Source of the DNA: Sinonovacula constricta
Taxonomy: Eukaryota; Mollusca; Bivalvia; Cardiida; Solecurtidae
DNA length: 64,000 nucleotides
Direction of reading: 5' to 3'
Assembly (NCBI GenBank): GCA_007844125.1
Contig: CM017558.1
Coordinates: forward strand, 58,998,550-59,062,549
Shown: piece by piece, positions 23,403 to 35,952 of the stretch
How the letters are laid out: each line of letters starts with the position of its first letter
Position numbering within the stretch: the first letter of the stretch is position 1
The notes under the pieces: model-generated
What the model was told of the DNA's origin: nothing
Database searches by the model: none
The model's input: the letters and a program-made list of their open reading frames with translations, nothing else
Made by a program: the position numbers and the translations under genes

Positions 23403-23687
23403 GTTTTGTGTTTGTTTGTTTATTGGGTTTATCGTCCCACCATCAGTTATCTGGAGAAGGTGTCCTCTTGATGAAGTTATAATGCTGCCTTCACTGTGTA
23501 TAGCACGCTGTGAACACCTGGCATGATACCACTCCCAGTCGCATTATCCTGACACCGGGCCAACCAGTTGTGAACTGCCCTTATATTGGCTTGAGTGTTA
23601 GCAAAGGAGCTATATCAATACCATTTTTAATGACTTTGGTATATCGTGGCCTGGGATGGAACCCGGGGCCTCCCATGGTTTTGTGTC
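23403..23687 (-). mobile_element. tRNA-derived SINE, reverse orientation
   Basis: On the plus strand it opens with the tail (tttgtttgtttattgggttt) followed by 'atcgtcccaccatcag'. It runs through 'gctgccttcactgtgtat', 'aacacctggcatgatacca' and 'gggccaaccagt', and ends with the reverse complement of a tRNA-like head (ggaacccggggcctccca). It matches the plus-oriented copy at 35059-35372 and the minus copy at 37978-38266. Confidence 0.88.
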
Positions 23688-26600
23688 TTAAAAGGATTGA
23701 ATAAGCAACCTTTTGCTGAGATGGACATTGATACCTACTGCCATTCTCTGCTCTACAGTTCTAAGATACCAAATACTGAAATTGGACCTAAGTCTAAGTC
23801 TATTATGAATGTTATTAAACAAGGTTATATAAAAGGTTTTGAAACTTACATTTTTAAACCTGCCACCTTTGGCTTCCAGTCATATGTTGTTGTTTTTTTT
23901 GTCGAAAGCCACATATAGATGTTTGTTATTTGATGGGTTTCCAGAATTTTTGGCATGTTCTGTATTTCCCCCATGTTATTGTTGCCCCGTCCATTGTTTG
24001 ATAACTTATTCCAATCAGCTGTCATTGTCTTGTGTTGTCCCATAAATCTAATAGGAAATGTTTGTTTCTGTAGCAGTTAGGTCCTTATTGGATCCGTAGT
24101 TAACAAAATGCCACTGTCTTATTGAGACTACGCCCACCAGGATTTTATAAAGGCTAAAGGCTTACTGTATGCACACATATTTAGTAGGGATGATTCTTGG
24201 TATAATATGTGGCAGATTTCCTTTGTTGATGAAAGACATTCAGTCTGAGGGTGAATAAAGGAAGTTAATATAATTTGTGTTAGACATTTCTCTCTTAATA
24301 AAAATATAATTTCTTGGTGCTTGCATAGAACTGCACAAAGAAAGGAAAGACATAACAGTACAAACACCAGTACTGGACAAGTGTATAAAGCAAAGGAAAT
24401 TATAACAAGACTGATGTTATCCCCTGTTTAAGATGGAGTGATATTGCTTTTGGTTCCACAGTCACTCTTTTTTGTCCAGAGCCAGAAGTCAATAATTCTT
24501 AATTTGATTTAAATGATACTTAGTCCAAAGTTCATGATAATGGGGAAATGATGCCCATCAATTATTTTTACCAGTTGCTGTCTGTTTATGAAGTTATTGC
24601 CTGTTGATTGACAAACATGCTTTATTTCACATGTTTATGTCCAGAGCTAGAATTATAGACAGATTTAGTTGAAACCTGTAGTAAAAAGTTTTATCATGAT
24701 GGAAAAATGATGCTCTTTGGATGTTGTTATGTTTCTTTTGGTAGAAAGACTAATAAAAGTGGGGAATAATACATTTTACCATTGTATTTCATTAATTGAT
24801 AATCATGCATTACCTAATTCTACCATATTTAAACATCAGCTTGAAAGAGAGGGAGGCTATTGTTCAGTAGGTGTGGGTTGGTAGACCACTTTATTTCCAA
24901 TCAATATCAAGGGAATGTGTGGGCCACAATCCTGTAACTTAGGAACATTGTTTATTGTAAGAAGATGGCCACTATTGTATTTGGGGTCACTTACACAATG
25001 GTATAGTTTTTTATTAAAACTTTTTAAGATTGAATTTTGGACTAGCACCTCTTTGATTCACTATCTAGCAGTAAATATATAAGCCATATGGATCATTTGC
25101 CCTATTTAATTGTTCACCCACTCTTTGTTTGATGGCTTGATTCCTGTTAACTTCTAAGATTGTCCAACAAATCCAGTGGGAAATGCTGTTTTCGCGTGGT
25201 AGGTAGGTCTTTATTGGATCTGTAGTAAAAGAGGTCCAATGTCTTATTAAAACTTACCAGGTTTTCATTATGTCTCTAAGATGTGCATTGTACAGGATCC
25301 ACCCACACTTTATTTATTAGTAGGAAAATCTGATTTGTACAAGAATTGGGCTTGAAACATTGAAAATTATCTCAGATAAATAAACACTTACTGTAACAGA
25401 AAGGTAACAATATTCTATAGTATATTATTAACATACATTTTATGATATACTTTTCAAGGAATGGTAAATTTTTTTTGACTGACCTTTGTGCACTAGTGAT
25501 TCTACTCAGACATTTGTGATTTTCTTTCACAAAAATAGCTGGACACCCCTGTAGTAAATATTTGTGTGTACTTGCAATGTTTTTCAGACAAAACAAAAGC
25601 AACATTGTACTTTTTGCTTTCAAAAAGGTCAAGATGCCACTGCTTTGTGCTATATGTATTAGGTTGTTTTCCTTTTCTCTTAGACTCACAAACTTTTAAT
25701 ACATGTGTGGGTTGCTGTTGACATTTTTGTAATGAATGAACCATTAATTTTGTCTGTTCACAGATGGTTATTGAATTCTCTGGTGTAAATGTTGTTTGTT
25801 TCTGTCGAAGGCACATGACCACATCTGGTGCTTGGGTCTGTGGCTGTCAGGGAGTGGGTGCTAGAAATAAACTTGTTGTTATATGAATGGTGAATAAATA
25901 AGATAATTTATCTGTAGGTTTAAGCAGGAGATCATGATTTTGGTGTTCTACTATACTTTAAAGATTGTATCCAATGGTTTGTTTATATATGATATATCTA
26001 ACAATATCTGATCTCTGTTTGGGGTGTTTGTGCATTATTTCTGTAGAAAAATATCATACTTTAGTCTAAACTTTGACGATTTTCAACAGTATCTTAGTTC
26101 TGGGGTAGTAAAACTTGTTAATCAACGCTTCAAATGTTCGGTCTTTTCGAATCCATAAATAAGAACAGTCAGGATTCTGCTAAAATTAGACATCGTCGCC
26201 ACAGTGGATGAAATGGATGAGCTAAAACATAAGTGGTCACATAGTTTTCTTTAAATAAAAGTTCATTTAAAGCAAACTGTGCAGTGTGGCTCAGATAGGA
26301 AATATATGTTTATAATGACTATTTTGACGTTATGGTACACCTGTCGGACAGGTGTAGGACATAAATAAACTGCATTTTGCAAGATCTGTTCAGGTAACAA
26401 TAGTTCTTGAAGATGTTTAATGAAAATATTTTTGATCCGAACTGTCAGATACCAACTTTTAGAAAATCAAGTATTTTCTAAGTTCTGCTGAAAACACCCT
26501 GACACCAGTATTGCCATAGTACATCTAGTATAAGTAAAATACAATAAACTCATATTTACATTTTTTTTTCATTCCTGCACATTAATCAACCATTCACTTT

Positions 26601-27195
26601 TGTGCATGATCATTATGTATGGTATTTTCTTACTTAACTAATTGTCAGTCTTTAACCCCTTTTAACCTTTGTGTGTTCTCGACCCATATTGGCCAGAAGT
26701 AAGCAAACAAATGAAAGTAACCAATTGGCCATTTTTGTGCTCACACAAAGAGAAAAAAAGCATTTGTATGAATTGATAGGCCAGGAACTTTTAATTCTAC
26801 ATTTAGTCATGGTTGCCCTTTGATGCTTCGATAACTGTGTGTACTCGAGTTAAAACCCATCCCATGATGGTTTGTTTTCTGTGTGGTCCTCTATTTTCCA
26901 GAAATCCAGATGATCCTAAATGTAGCAATCTATGTCCTATGATGTTTATGCCAACTCTAAATTGTTAGTGCACATCAGAATTGTCGCATATCAACTAATG
27001 TATTGAGTACCAGGTTTACTAGACATATACTGTGCCAGTGGTTCTACACAGACATAAGTCTTCCTTCACCAATAATGGCTTCTGAATGTTGCCAATATGA
27101 CCATCGTTGTGTTGGTACAGTGTATCTAAAAATAGAACATTGATTCTCTGACAAAGGTCAAAAGTAATATCTTAATTGTTTTGCTATCAATGTCA
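23688..27195. other. Intronic sequence with a diverged direct-repeat pair
   Basis: Mostly nothing recognised. Segments at about 23995-24145 and 25130-25275 share 'aggtcyttattggatcygtag' and 'atgtcttatt-a-actta-ccaggtttt' over some 140 bp, in direct orientation. A SINE-3'-like remnant ('ccagtggttctacacagaca', 'gccaatatgaccat') lies at about 27033-27125. No coding similarity. Confidence 0.5.
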
Positions 27196-28640
27196 CATTC
27201 AATAAACTTGTCTAGCATATATTAATGTCACAGACAATAAACTAGTGTAACATATAAATGTCACAAACAATAAACTAGTGTAACATATAAATGTCACAAA
27301 CAATAAACTAGTGTAACCGCAATGGAAATAAAGGACCGCAATGGAAATAAAGGACCGCAATGGAAATAAGTGCTTGCACTTTATTGCGTTATCCTTGGTA
27401 TTTGAAGCATTCCATGGTTATCTCTGCTTCTAAACATTTTATATGATTGTTATTTGTTGGTAATATTTATTTTTATTGTTCACATGTGTAAAAAATTATG
27501 TAAACCATTGTATGTTTCCTATGCCGAAATAAATCTATTTATCTATCTATCTAACATATAAATGTCACAAACAATAAACTAGTGTAACATATAAATGTCA
27601 CAAACAATAAACTAGTGTAACATATAAATGTCACAAACAATAAACTAGTGTAACATATATCAATGTCACAGACAATGAACTAGTGTAACATATAAATGTC
27701 ACAAACAATAAACTAGTGTAACATATAAATGTCACAAACAATAAACTAGTGTAACATATAAATGTCACAAACAATAAACTAGTGTAACATATAAATGTCA
27801 CAAACAATAAACTAGTGTAACATATAAATGTCACAGACAATGAACTAGTCTAACATATATAAATGTCACCAACAATAAACTTTTCTAACATATGTCAATG
27901 TTACATACAATAAACTAGTCTAACATTTATTAATGCTCAATACAATAAACTAGTCTAACATATAAATGTCACATACAATAAACTAGTCTAACATTTAAAT
28001 GTCACATACAATAAACTATTCGTCACATATCAATGTCACATACAATAAACTTGTCTAACATATATCAATGTCACATACAATAAACTAGTCTAACATATAT
28101 CAATGTCACATACAATAAACTAGTCTAACATATAAATGTCACAAACAATAAACTAGTGTAACATATAAATGTCACAAACAATATTAAAACTAGTGTAACA
28201 TATAAATGTCACAAACAATAAACTAGTCTAACATATAAATGTCACATACAATAAACTAGTCTAACATTTAAATGTCACATACAATAAACTATTCGTCACA
28301 TATCAATGTCACATACAATAATTTTGTCTAACATATATCAATGTCACATACAATAAACTAGTCTAACATATAAATGTCACATACAATAAACTATTCGTAA
28401 CATATAAATGTCACATACAATAAACTATTCGTAACATATAAATGTCACATACAATAAACTTGTCTAACATATATCAATGTCACATACAATAAACTAGTCT
28501 AACATATAAATGTCACATACAATAAACTATTCGTAACATATAAATGTCACATACAATAAACTATTCGTAACATATAAATGTCACATACAATAAACTATTT
28601 GTAACATATAAATGTCACATACAATAAACTATTCGTAACA
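27196..28640. repeat. 33-bp minisatellite, interrupted by an insertion
   Basis: Units contain AACATATAAATGTCAC then AAACAATAAACTAGTGT, with subtypes (ACATACAATAAACTA then GTCT or TTCGT). About 4 units precede the insertion at 27317-27551 and about 33 follow it. Each unit carries AATAAA on the plus strand. Subtypes are spatially clustered: 'aaacaataaactagtgt' dominates the first half and 'acatacaataaactattcgt' the end. Confidence 0.96.
27317..27551 (+). mobile_element. LINE 3'-end insertion inside the minisatellite
   Basis: Non-satellite sequence interrupts the 33-bp array. It begins with three copies of a 19-bp unit (ACCGCAATGGAAATAAAGG), passes through unique sequence, and ends 'gccgaaataaatc' plus (TATC)n-like 'tatttatctatctatct'. 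A polyadenylation-like AATAAA followed by a short tetranucleotide tail is typical of many animal non-LTR elements. No clear target duplication was found. Confidence 0.7.
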
Positions 28641-29317
28641 TTTGCAAACCCATAAACTTACATAAATAAGAGGCTAATTTTTGTAATTGTGTATTAAACA
28701 AATGGTGCGTCTTTTAAAATACTGATGCACATGATGCCTTTCAACTCCTATCAGAAGGGTAGAAATTTAAATAATTGCAATTATTCAAGTCCAAAGAAAC
28801 ATGGTTCTGTTTTAAATCTTGTGCTTTGAACTTTGATTTGTTCTTGTTTGCACTATTTTCTGTGTCAACACAAAATATAGTCAACAGCACCTTTTCTTTT
28901 AGCCTTAATTAAGTCTGTGCACAGCGACCATTCCTTAATCTATCATTCACAATTAATTATTGTCTGAATATTTGGAGGCAGTCTCTTGTAATTTATAAAT
29001 GAAATCAGTTTTGGTGGGCAGAAAGAAAATGAAATTTAGTGGCAGAAAGAGAGGTAAATTACATCCGGCTTTATTAACTGTCTCAAATTTCCATGAACTT
29101 AGAAAGCTGCAAAGAAAATTGAATATAAGGTTAGAATTGCAGCTTTTTTTAAGATCATGTGTACTCCCTTACACATTTTAAAATAATATTTATAGTATTT
29201 TTTCCTTAGTATTTTTTGAAATGTTGCAATAGTTTTGATTATTTTGAGTATTATTCTGTAACTTGTAGTAAGTTGTAGAAAGAATATTTTTCCATCATAA
29301 AGTATTACAATATTTGT
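28641..29317. other. Intronic sequence, nothing recognised
   Basis: A 60-codon frame at 28999-29181 has no similarity and no splice context. It is treated as noise. Confidence 0.4.
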
Positions 29318-29672
29318 TTGGTGTACACCTGTAGTCGAGTGTTTATTGTACACCTGTAGTTGAGTGTTTGGTGTACACCTGTATTTGAGTGTTTATTGTA
29401 CACCTGTAGTTGAGTGTTTGGTGTACACCTGTAGTCGAGTGTTTATTGTACACTTGTAGTCGAGTGTTTGGTGTACACCTGTAGTCGAGTGTTTATTGTA
29501 CACCTGTAGTCGAGTGTTTATTGTACACCTGTAGTTGAGTGTTTGGTGTACACCTGTAGTTGAGTGTTTGGTGTACACCTGTAGTTGAGTGTTTGGTGTA
29601 CACCTGTAGTCGAGTGTTTAGTGTACACCTGTATTCAAGTGTTTGGTGTACACCTGTAGTTGAGTGTTTAGT
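29318..29672. repeat. 25-bp minisatellite, about 14 copies
   Basis: Units GTGTACACCTGTAGT then CGAGTGTTTG. The CpG in AGTCGAGT alternates with AGTTGAGT, and TTGGTGTACA alternates with TTATTGTACA. The core GTGTACAC is palindromic. Confidence 0.95.
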
Positions 29673-30026
29673 CACATACTTATAATTCCTCATTGTGCAG
29701 GTGTGTGCAGGTTAAGATGGACTCTTTCAATGGCATGATTATTTCAGTTGACCTTTTGTGACCTCTACAGATAATACCTGGACATCCTGACCATAGGTGT
29801 GGCTGAATTTTTTCTGATAAAGGCAATGGGGCATTTAAGAAGTGGTAATTTAGTGGCATTTATTAAAAAAGGGGGAAAAAATGTGCATTTTTTAAGTTTT
29901 TTTATTTGCTATCATACATCTTGGAAGTTTATAACAAGACCATTTCTTTATTTTTTCTTGTTCTTGAATTTCACCATTAGATTATCATAGTCCACTAAAT
30001 TTTTGAAATTTGTAGGAGGTGAATTT
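29673..30026. other. Intronic sequence, nothing recognised
   Basis: No supported feature. Confidence 0.4.
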
Positions 30027-31292
30027 TTAGCTCACCTGAGCAAAACGTGCTCAAGGCGAGCTTTTGTGATACCGCTTCGTCCGTCGTCCGTCGTTCGTCG
30101 TTCGACGTTCGTTGTCCGTCGTTCGTCGTCAACATTTACCTTGTGAACACACTAGAGGCCACAATTTTTATCCAATCTTCATCAAACTTGGTCAGAATGT
30201 TTGTCTGCATGAAATCTTGGATGAGTTCATTATTGGGTCACCTGGGGTCAAAAAGTAGGTCACGAGGTCAAATTTTAGGAAAAACTTGTGAACACACTAG
30301 AGACCACATTTATAGCCCAGTCTTCACTAAACTTGATCAGAATGTTTGTCTGCATGAAATCTTGGATGAGTTCGTAACTGGGTCACGTGGGGTCAAAAAG
30401 TAGGTCACGAGGTCAAATCTTAGAAAAAGCTTGTGAACACACTAGAGGCCACATTTATAGCCCAATCTTCACCAAACTTGGTCAGAATGTTTGTCTGCAT
30501 GAAATCTTGGATGAGTTCGTAACTGGGTCACGTGGGGTAAAAAAGTAGGTCACTAGGTCAAATCTTAGAAAAAGCTTGTGAACTCACTAGAGGCCACATT
30601 TATAGCCCAATCTTCACCAAACTTGGTCAGAATGTTTGTCTGCATGAAATCTTGGATGAGTTCGTAACTGGGTCACGTGGGGTCAAAAAGTAGGTCACTA
30701 GGTCAAATCTTAGAAAAAGCTTGTGAACACACTAGAGGCCACATTTATAGCCCAATCTTCACCAAACTTGGTCAGAATGTTTGTCTGCATGAAATCTTGG
30801 ATGAGTTCGTAACTGGGTCACGTGGGGTCAAAAAGTAGGTCACAAGGTCAAATCTTAGAAAAAGCTTGTGAACACACTAGAGGCCCTATTTTTAGGCCAA
30901 TCTTCATCAAACTTGGTCAGAATGTTTGTCTACATGAAATCTTGGATGAGTTCGTTATTGGGTCTCGTTGGGTCATAAAGTAGGTCACTAGGTCAAATAT
31001 TAGAAAAAGCTTGTGAAAACACTTCAGATGATGGCCCAGTCTTCACCAAACTTGACCATCATGTTTGCCAGTATGAAATCTTACATATGTTTTGAAGTGA
31101 GTCATGTGGATTCAGTAGGTTACTTGGTAAAATTCTAGAAAATGTTATCAACCCAGTGGCCACACTAATGGTCCAATCTTCACCAAAGATTTCTAAAGTA
31201 AATAACTCTTAATTACTTAATGCCAGATTTGAGCCTACGTAAAGCCTGTGTCATCAGGTGAGCGATTAAGGGCCATCATGGCCCTCTTGTTT
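30027..31292 (+). repeat. 'agctcacctgag' family element, best copy
   Basis: It opens TTTTAGCTCACCTGAGC, followed by a GTCCGTCGTTCGTCG-type simple run (30078-30130). It then has about six internal units of roughly 140 bp ('cactagaggccacatttata', 'ccaatcttcaccaaacttgg', 'tgtctgcatgaaatcttgga', 'ggtcacgtggggtcaaaaag'). It ends 'tcatcaggtgagcgattaag' and 'ggccctcttgttt'. The ends are inverted (agctcacctgag / caggtgagc). The internal units are very similar to each other, suggesting recent homogenisation. Confidence 0.88.
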
Positions 31293-32484
31293 ATTTTTAG
31301 GGGAACAACTACGCTTATTTCTTTATTGAGGGGAAGGGGCCTTTAAACAACCCCTACTATATAAGGTAAAACACACTGTCTGGTGTAGCATGTAACTTGA
31401 CAAACACAATCTTCATGTATCATAATATCAATACATTTACCCATATTCATGCAACATTGTGTTAGTGACCTATACAAGTTCTCAGTCATCTTCTAACAAT
31501 AAAATGCAAAGGTAACTTAATGTTTTGCTTAAGGCTCTGCAGCAAATAGTAAAAATCCTTCAAATGGGAGCTGGCTGATCTGGTTCTACACTATTTACCA
31601 GTCTTATTCATACATAATTAGCAAGTAAAGAGTTAATTTAAGAGTCAAGATAATTGGGCAACAATTGCTGTTTGCTGTATGCTGTGATAATGTCAAATAT
31701 ATGTTAGTGCACTAGAAACTTTTCTTTTTCTTTTATCTTAATATTAATGTTTGAAGTATGGCAGTATGTTGAATCTCAGTGACATATGTGGGATTTGTAT
31801 ACATGCACATCTCATTTGGCACTGTGTGTATTGCCAAGTTTGAAACAAAACTATTGTTCAACTTATATGGTTTACATATAGCCTTGTAAAGCTTATGTTT
31901 GGATTATGTGACTGGATGTGAAATAAATGTAAACATGACTGAGACATGTTTGGGATGTAAGTTTTAAAAGGTAAATGGCTTTGTATTGTTTTGAATTCTA
32001 GATTTCCAGTTGCATGTAATTTTAAAAATTGTTAAAACAACTTTGGTTCTTGAAATTTTGATAAACTTATACCAAGAGTATTTTATTACCTTTATCATAA
32101 CTGTGAACTTGGCCTTGGTAGATCTCGGCTCGAGTATGGCAATCTTAAACCTGGACTGGAAGAAAAGAAAGTAATATAATATGGTAATGAAATACCTCCC
32201 CTCACATATGCACACACAGACACATGCACGCACGGTCACATGCACACACACTTATAAACAGATCCACATGAACACATTAACAAGACACTTTGCCACTCAG
32301 ACAAATTTGTATGCATTATTATACACTATATCAGAGATCCTGTTAAAGGAGAGTTTTTCTTGATACTTATCTTTAATTTTCAATAGAAATGTTATTGCTG
32401 GCGCTTCATAAAATAATTTCCATATTAAATGTTTAAGACTTAAAACAATGTTATTAATACAATAAACAACCAGTTGGGTTAAGA
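31293..32484. other. Intronic sequence; short CA-rich microsatellite
   Basis: An imperfect (CA/CACG)n run lies at about 32205-32262. A short-family fragment ('gcagcaaatagtaaaaatcc', 'gggagctggctgatc') lies at about 31530-31610. Nothing coding. Confidence 0.5.
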
Positions 32485-32645
32485 ACTTTCATGTGAGGAG
32501 GTTTTATAGCTAACACAATGTGTGTCACTGGTTTAACCCAGACATATGTCGTCTGGGTTCTTCCTCAACCAATACTTTGCTGGACGTGGCCAATATGATC
32601 ATAATTGTGTTGGTGCAAATTAAGTAAAAACAAAACAAAGAGCAA
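32485..32645 (+). mobile_element. SINE 3' body remnant
   Basis: It holds 'ttcatgtgaggaggttttat', 'ggtttaacccagacatatgt', 'ttcttcctcaaccaatactt' and 'gctggacgtggccaatatga' followed by 'tcataattgtgttggtgc'. The same body is seen at 36540-36670 and 58990-59120. Confidence 0.7.
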
Positions 32646-32724
32646 AACAGTTGAAAATTGATTGTAAACATTGTCAGTTTCAGTGTATAATACTACTACA
32701 GGAACATAAAATATGCATGTATGA

Positions 32725-33990
32725 AGAATCAGCGGCAAAGTTGGTAGAGCATTGGACTGCAGTTTGTTAGCTCACCTGAGGACAAGGTTGCTCAAGGTGT
32801 GCTTTTCTGATACCCATTCATCTGTCACCCATCAAGCAACATCAACAGATTGCTTTGGAACACTTCAGAATCTACAGTTCTGACTCAATCTTCACCAAAC
32901 TTGGTCAGAAGGTTTGTCTGTAAGGAATATTGGATGATTTAAAAACTGGGTCATGTTGGGTCAAAAAGTTGGTCACTAGATAAAATTTAAAAAAAACAAC
33001 AACATTTAGAACACTAGAACCACACATGTAGTGAAATTTTCACCAAACTTAGTCACGCTGTTTGCAAAAAGTCTTTGATGCGTTGTTATCTTGGTCACCT
33101 AGGGTCAAAAAAGTAGGTCACTTTATCAAGACATGAACACAGGCGAGGCCCACCTGTGCCCCAATGTTCACTAAAATTGGTCAGAATGTTTGCATGAAAT
33201 CTTGGATAAGTTTGTTACTGGGTCCTGTGAGGTCAAAAGGTAGGTCAAGTTTAAGAAAAAACTTATGAACACACTAGGGACTACATGTATGCCCCAATCT
33301 TCACCAAACTTGATCAGTATGTTTGTCTGCATGAAATCTTGGACAGATTCATAACTGGGTTAATTGGGGTCAAAAAGTAGGTCACTAAGTCAAATCTGTG
33401 AAAAACGTTGTGAACACCCAAGTCTCATTTATGGTCCAATCTTCACAAAACTTGGCCAGCTTATTTGTTTGCATGAAATCTTCAATGAGTTCATAGATGT
33501 GGGATCAAAAAAGTAGGTCACTAGGTCAAATCATGGAAAACTTGAGAACATGCTAGAGGCCACATTTATAGCCCAATGTTCACCAAAGTTGAACTGAATG
33601 TTTGTCTCCATAAAATCTTTGACAAGGACATAACTTACCAAGGGTTGAAAAATAGGTCACTTGGCCAAATTATTTAAGAACCCTGCAAATATTCTGTAAG
33701 AGTTTTTCATATCTCATCTTCACAGAATCTTAGTCTGCATGGACATCTTGATTAGTAAGTCTGCATGGACATCTTGATTGGTTAATCTGCATGGACATCT
33801 TGATTGGTTAGTCTGCATGGACATCTTGATTGGTTAATCTGTACAAGGATTTGCTAAACAAATAATTTGTGATCACTAGATGCCAAAGGCACAGCTGTGT
33901 ACTTGTGATTTAGATTTTAAAGCATACTAAAAGCCAGTGTCTACAAGGGAGCCATTCAGGGCCATTGTCACCCTCTTCTTGTTGCTTCAA
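32725..33990 (+). repeat. 'agctcacctgag' family element beside a truncated tRNA-like head
   Basis: A tRNA-like head (gcggcaaagttggtagagca, about 32731) is cut off at 32766, where 'agctcacctgagg' begins. The element continues with 'ttcaccaaacttggtcagaa' units and ends with 'gggagccattcagggccatt' and 'ccctcttcttgtt'. Within it, 33728-33842 holds four copies of a roughly 27-bp sub-repeat ('gtctgcatggacatcttgat'). The abrupt junction suggests the element inserted into, or recombined with, a SINE. Confidence 0.7.
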
Positions 33991-35058
33991 TTATTTTTTT
34001 TCTCTTTTCCTTTATATAAGAATTTTTCATTAGATAGCATGCTAACAATTTTTTATTTTATTGTTAAAAATGTTTTTTAGTACAATTTCCTAAAAAAACA
34101 GACCTTTTAAAACTGCATGAGGAAGGTGAAACAATTTGTCTTTGAAGGTTACTATGGCTATAAGATACACAAAATGTCCGCAAGTGACTCGAGATGATAT
34201 TTTTTTAAACAAACTCACCTTAGCCTTTAGCATTCTTGAGATGAATACAACCCTGAGGCAAAAAGTGGAGATCGTGGTCAGCCAGCTCCCCTAGGAGAAA
34301 TGTCTGATGAAGATTTGCTGTTGATGCTGATCAGTATTTTTGTACATATCTTACTGAAATTGACGAGTCTCTCATAATTTGGCAGTGAAGATTTAAAAAC
34401 AGATCATTGTTGTCTCTTTATTTGTGACTGTTTCATTTCCTTGTAAAAATATAATTTATTCGAGTCTGCCCCAAAGCGCAGTGCCCTTATGAAATACATC
34501 ATTATGGGCATCTTCAAACATACTGGAAGGTTTGATTTTCGTCTCTTAGAAATGTTGGGAGAGTTTCTAGATTGGTATTTGTTCTATATTTCTTAAATGG
34601 GTTGAAAAAAGTTGAGTTAAATTATTAAGTAAATTATGATATTTAGACTGTGTCATTCAAATGGTGCAGCATGTCATATTTGAACATTAATTCATCCCAA
34701 GTTCAGTCCAAAGACCGGGTACTCATTGCAAGGTTTTCTATTGTTTGGATGTCTATCGTTGTCATGCCTCAAATAATTTGTCTAATTAATTTTATTGATT
34801 AAAACATGAATTTGACATTATTTGATGCTTTGCACCTAAGCTTTTTATATGAGTGAAATTCTAGGAAGAAGATAGTCAAGGTTTTTTTGTTGTTTTGCAT
34901 TTTGGGCTTTTAAAAAAAAAATGCTTCGCAGCAACAGAGATATTGTCATAACTGGAATATCCAGCTATTTTAAAAGCAGGATGATGTCCTTAGTCAAAAT
35001 CTGGGTAAAACCAGTTGCGCAATACAGGTCAGCTGGATGACATTTCCACATTCACTAG
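33991..35058. other. Intronic sequence with one short-family fragment
   Basis: At about 34220-34345 there is a decayed 'gtggagatcgtggtcagcca' copy. Otherwise no feature. Confidence 0.45.
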
Positions 35059-35372
35059 ACCTAGTAGCACAATCGGTAGAGCATAGGCTCGAGGTATGGG
35101 AGGCCCTGGGTTCAATCCTGAGCCAAAACATACCAAGGTCATTAAAAATGGTATTGATATTGCTCCCTTGCTAACGCTCAAGCAAATATAAAGGTAGTTC
35201 CATGACTGGTTGGCCCGGTGTAAGGACAATTGTGACTGGGTGTGGTATCATACCAGGTGTCCACGGCATGCTTTACACAGTGAAGGCACCACTATATTTG
35301 CTTCAAGTGGACACTGTCTCCAAATAACTGAAACACTGTTTGTGGGACGATAAACCCAATAAACAAACCTTT
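35059..35372 (+). mobile_element. tRNA-derived SINE, complete plus-strand copy
   Basis: The tRNA-like head (acctagtagcacaatcggta, then gagcataggctcgagg) has a B box GGTTCAATCC at about 35110-35119. A body follows with 'aaggtcattaaaaatggtat', 'actggttggcccggtg' and 'tgaaggcaccactatatttg'. The 3' end is 'ggacgataaacccaataaac'. It is the reference copy for the reversed copies at 5945, 23403 and 37978. Confidence 0.88.
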
Positions 35373-35729
35373 CCACATTCAGTCCTTTATCCCAACCAGG
35401 ACTTGAACCAATGTGTCCTTCAAGACAATGTGTCACATGCAATACTTGGGTCCTTATCTTAAAAGTCAAGGTCACAGTGCAGCATTGAAGCAAAATTGTT
35501 TTAAACCATTTACGTTGTTGTTTGCTGTAAAATTATATGTTACAATTATTTGCCAAAATCCTCTTCCTTTCAAGAGGATATGTAGCTTCTTTAATTCAGA
35601 TTGCACAGTATAAGCCTCAAGTAATTCCTATCCATCCGTAACTTTGTTGTTTGTGCTGGGATTTCAGTATCATTTGACATTCAATTAGATCCAGCAATTT
35701 CTCTAAACTCATGGTTTGGGGTAGATTAA
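35373..35729. other. Intronic sequence, nothing recognised
   Basis: No supported feature. Confidence 0.4.
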
Positions 35730-35952
35730 GGTCATTGCTCAGCAGTTCCTTTTTATATTGCTGTAATTAAATTGTTCTGGCCGCACTGTCTTTGTTTTGA
35801 TTCCGGTCATAGCTCAGCAGTTTCTTTTTATATTGTTGTAATTAAATTGTTCTGGCCGCACTGTCTTTGTTTTGATTCGGTCATTGCTCAGCAGTTCCTT
35901 TTATATTGCTGTAATTAAATTGTTCTGGCCGCACTGTCTTTGTTTTGATTCC
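35730..35952. repeat. 75-bp tandem triplication
   Basis: Three consecutive copies start GGTCATTGCTCAGCAGTTCC (35730, 35805, 35879) and run through 'ttaaattgttctggccgcac' and 'tgtctttgttttgattc'. Copies differ at only a few positions, so the event is young. Confidence 0.95.
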
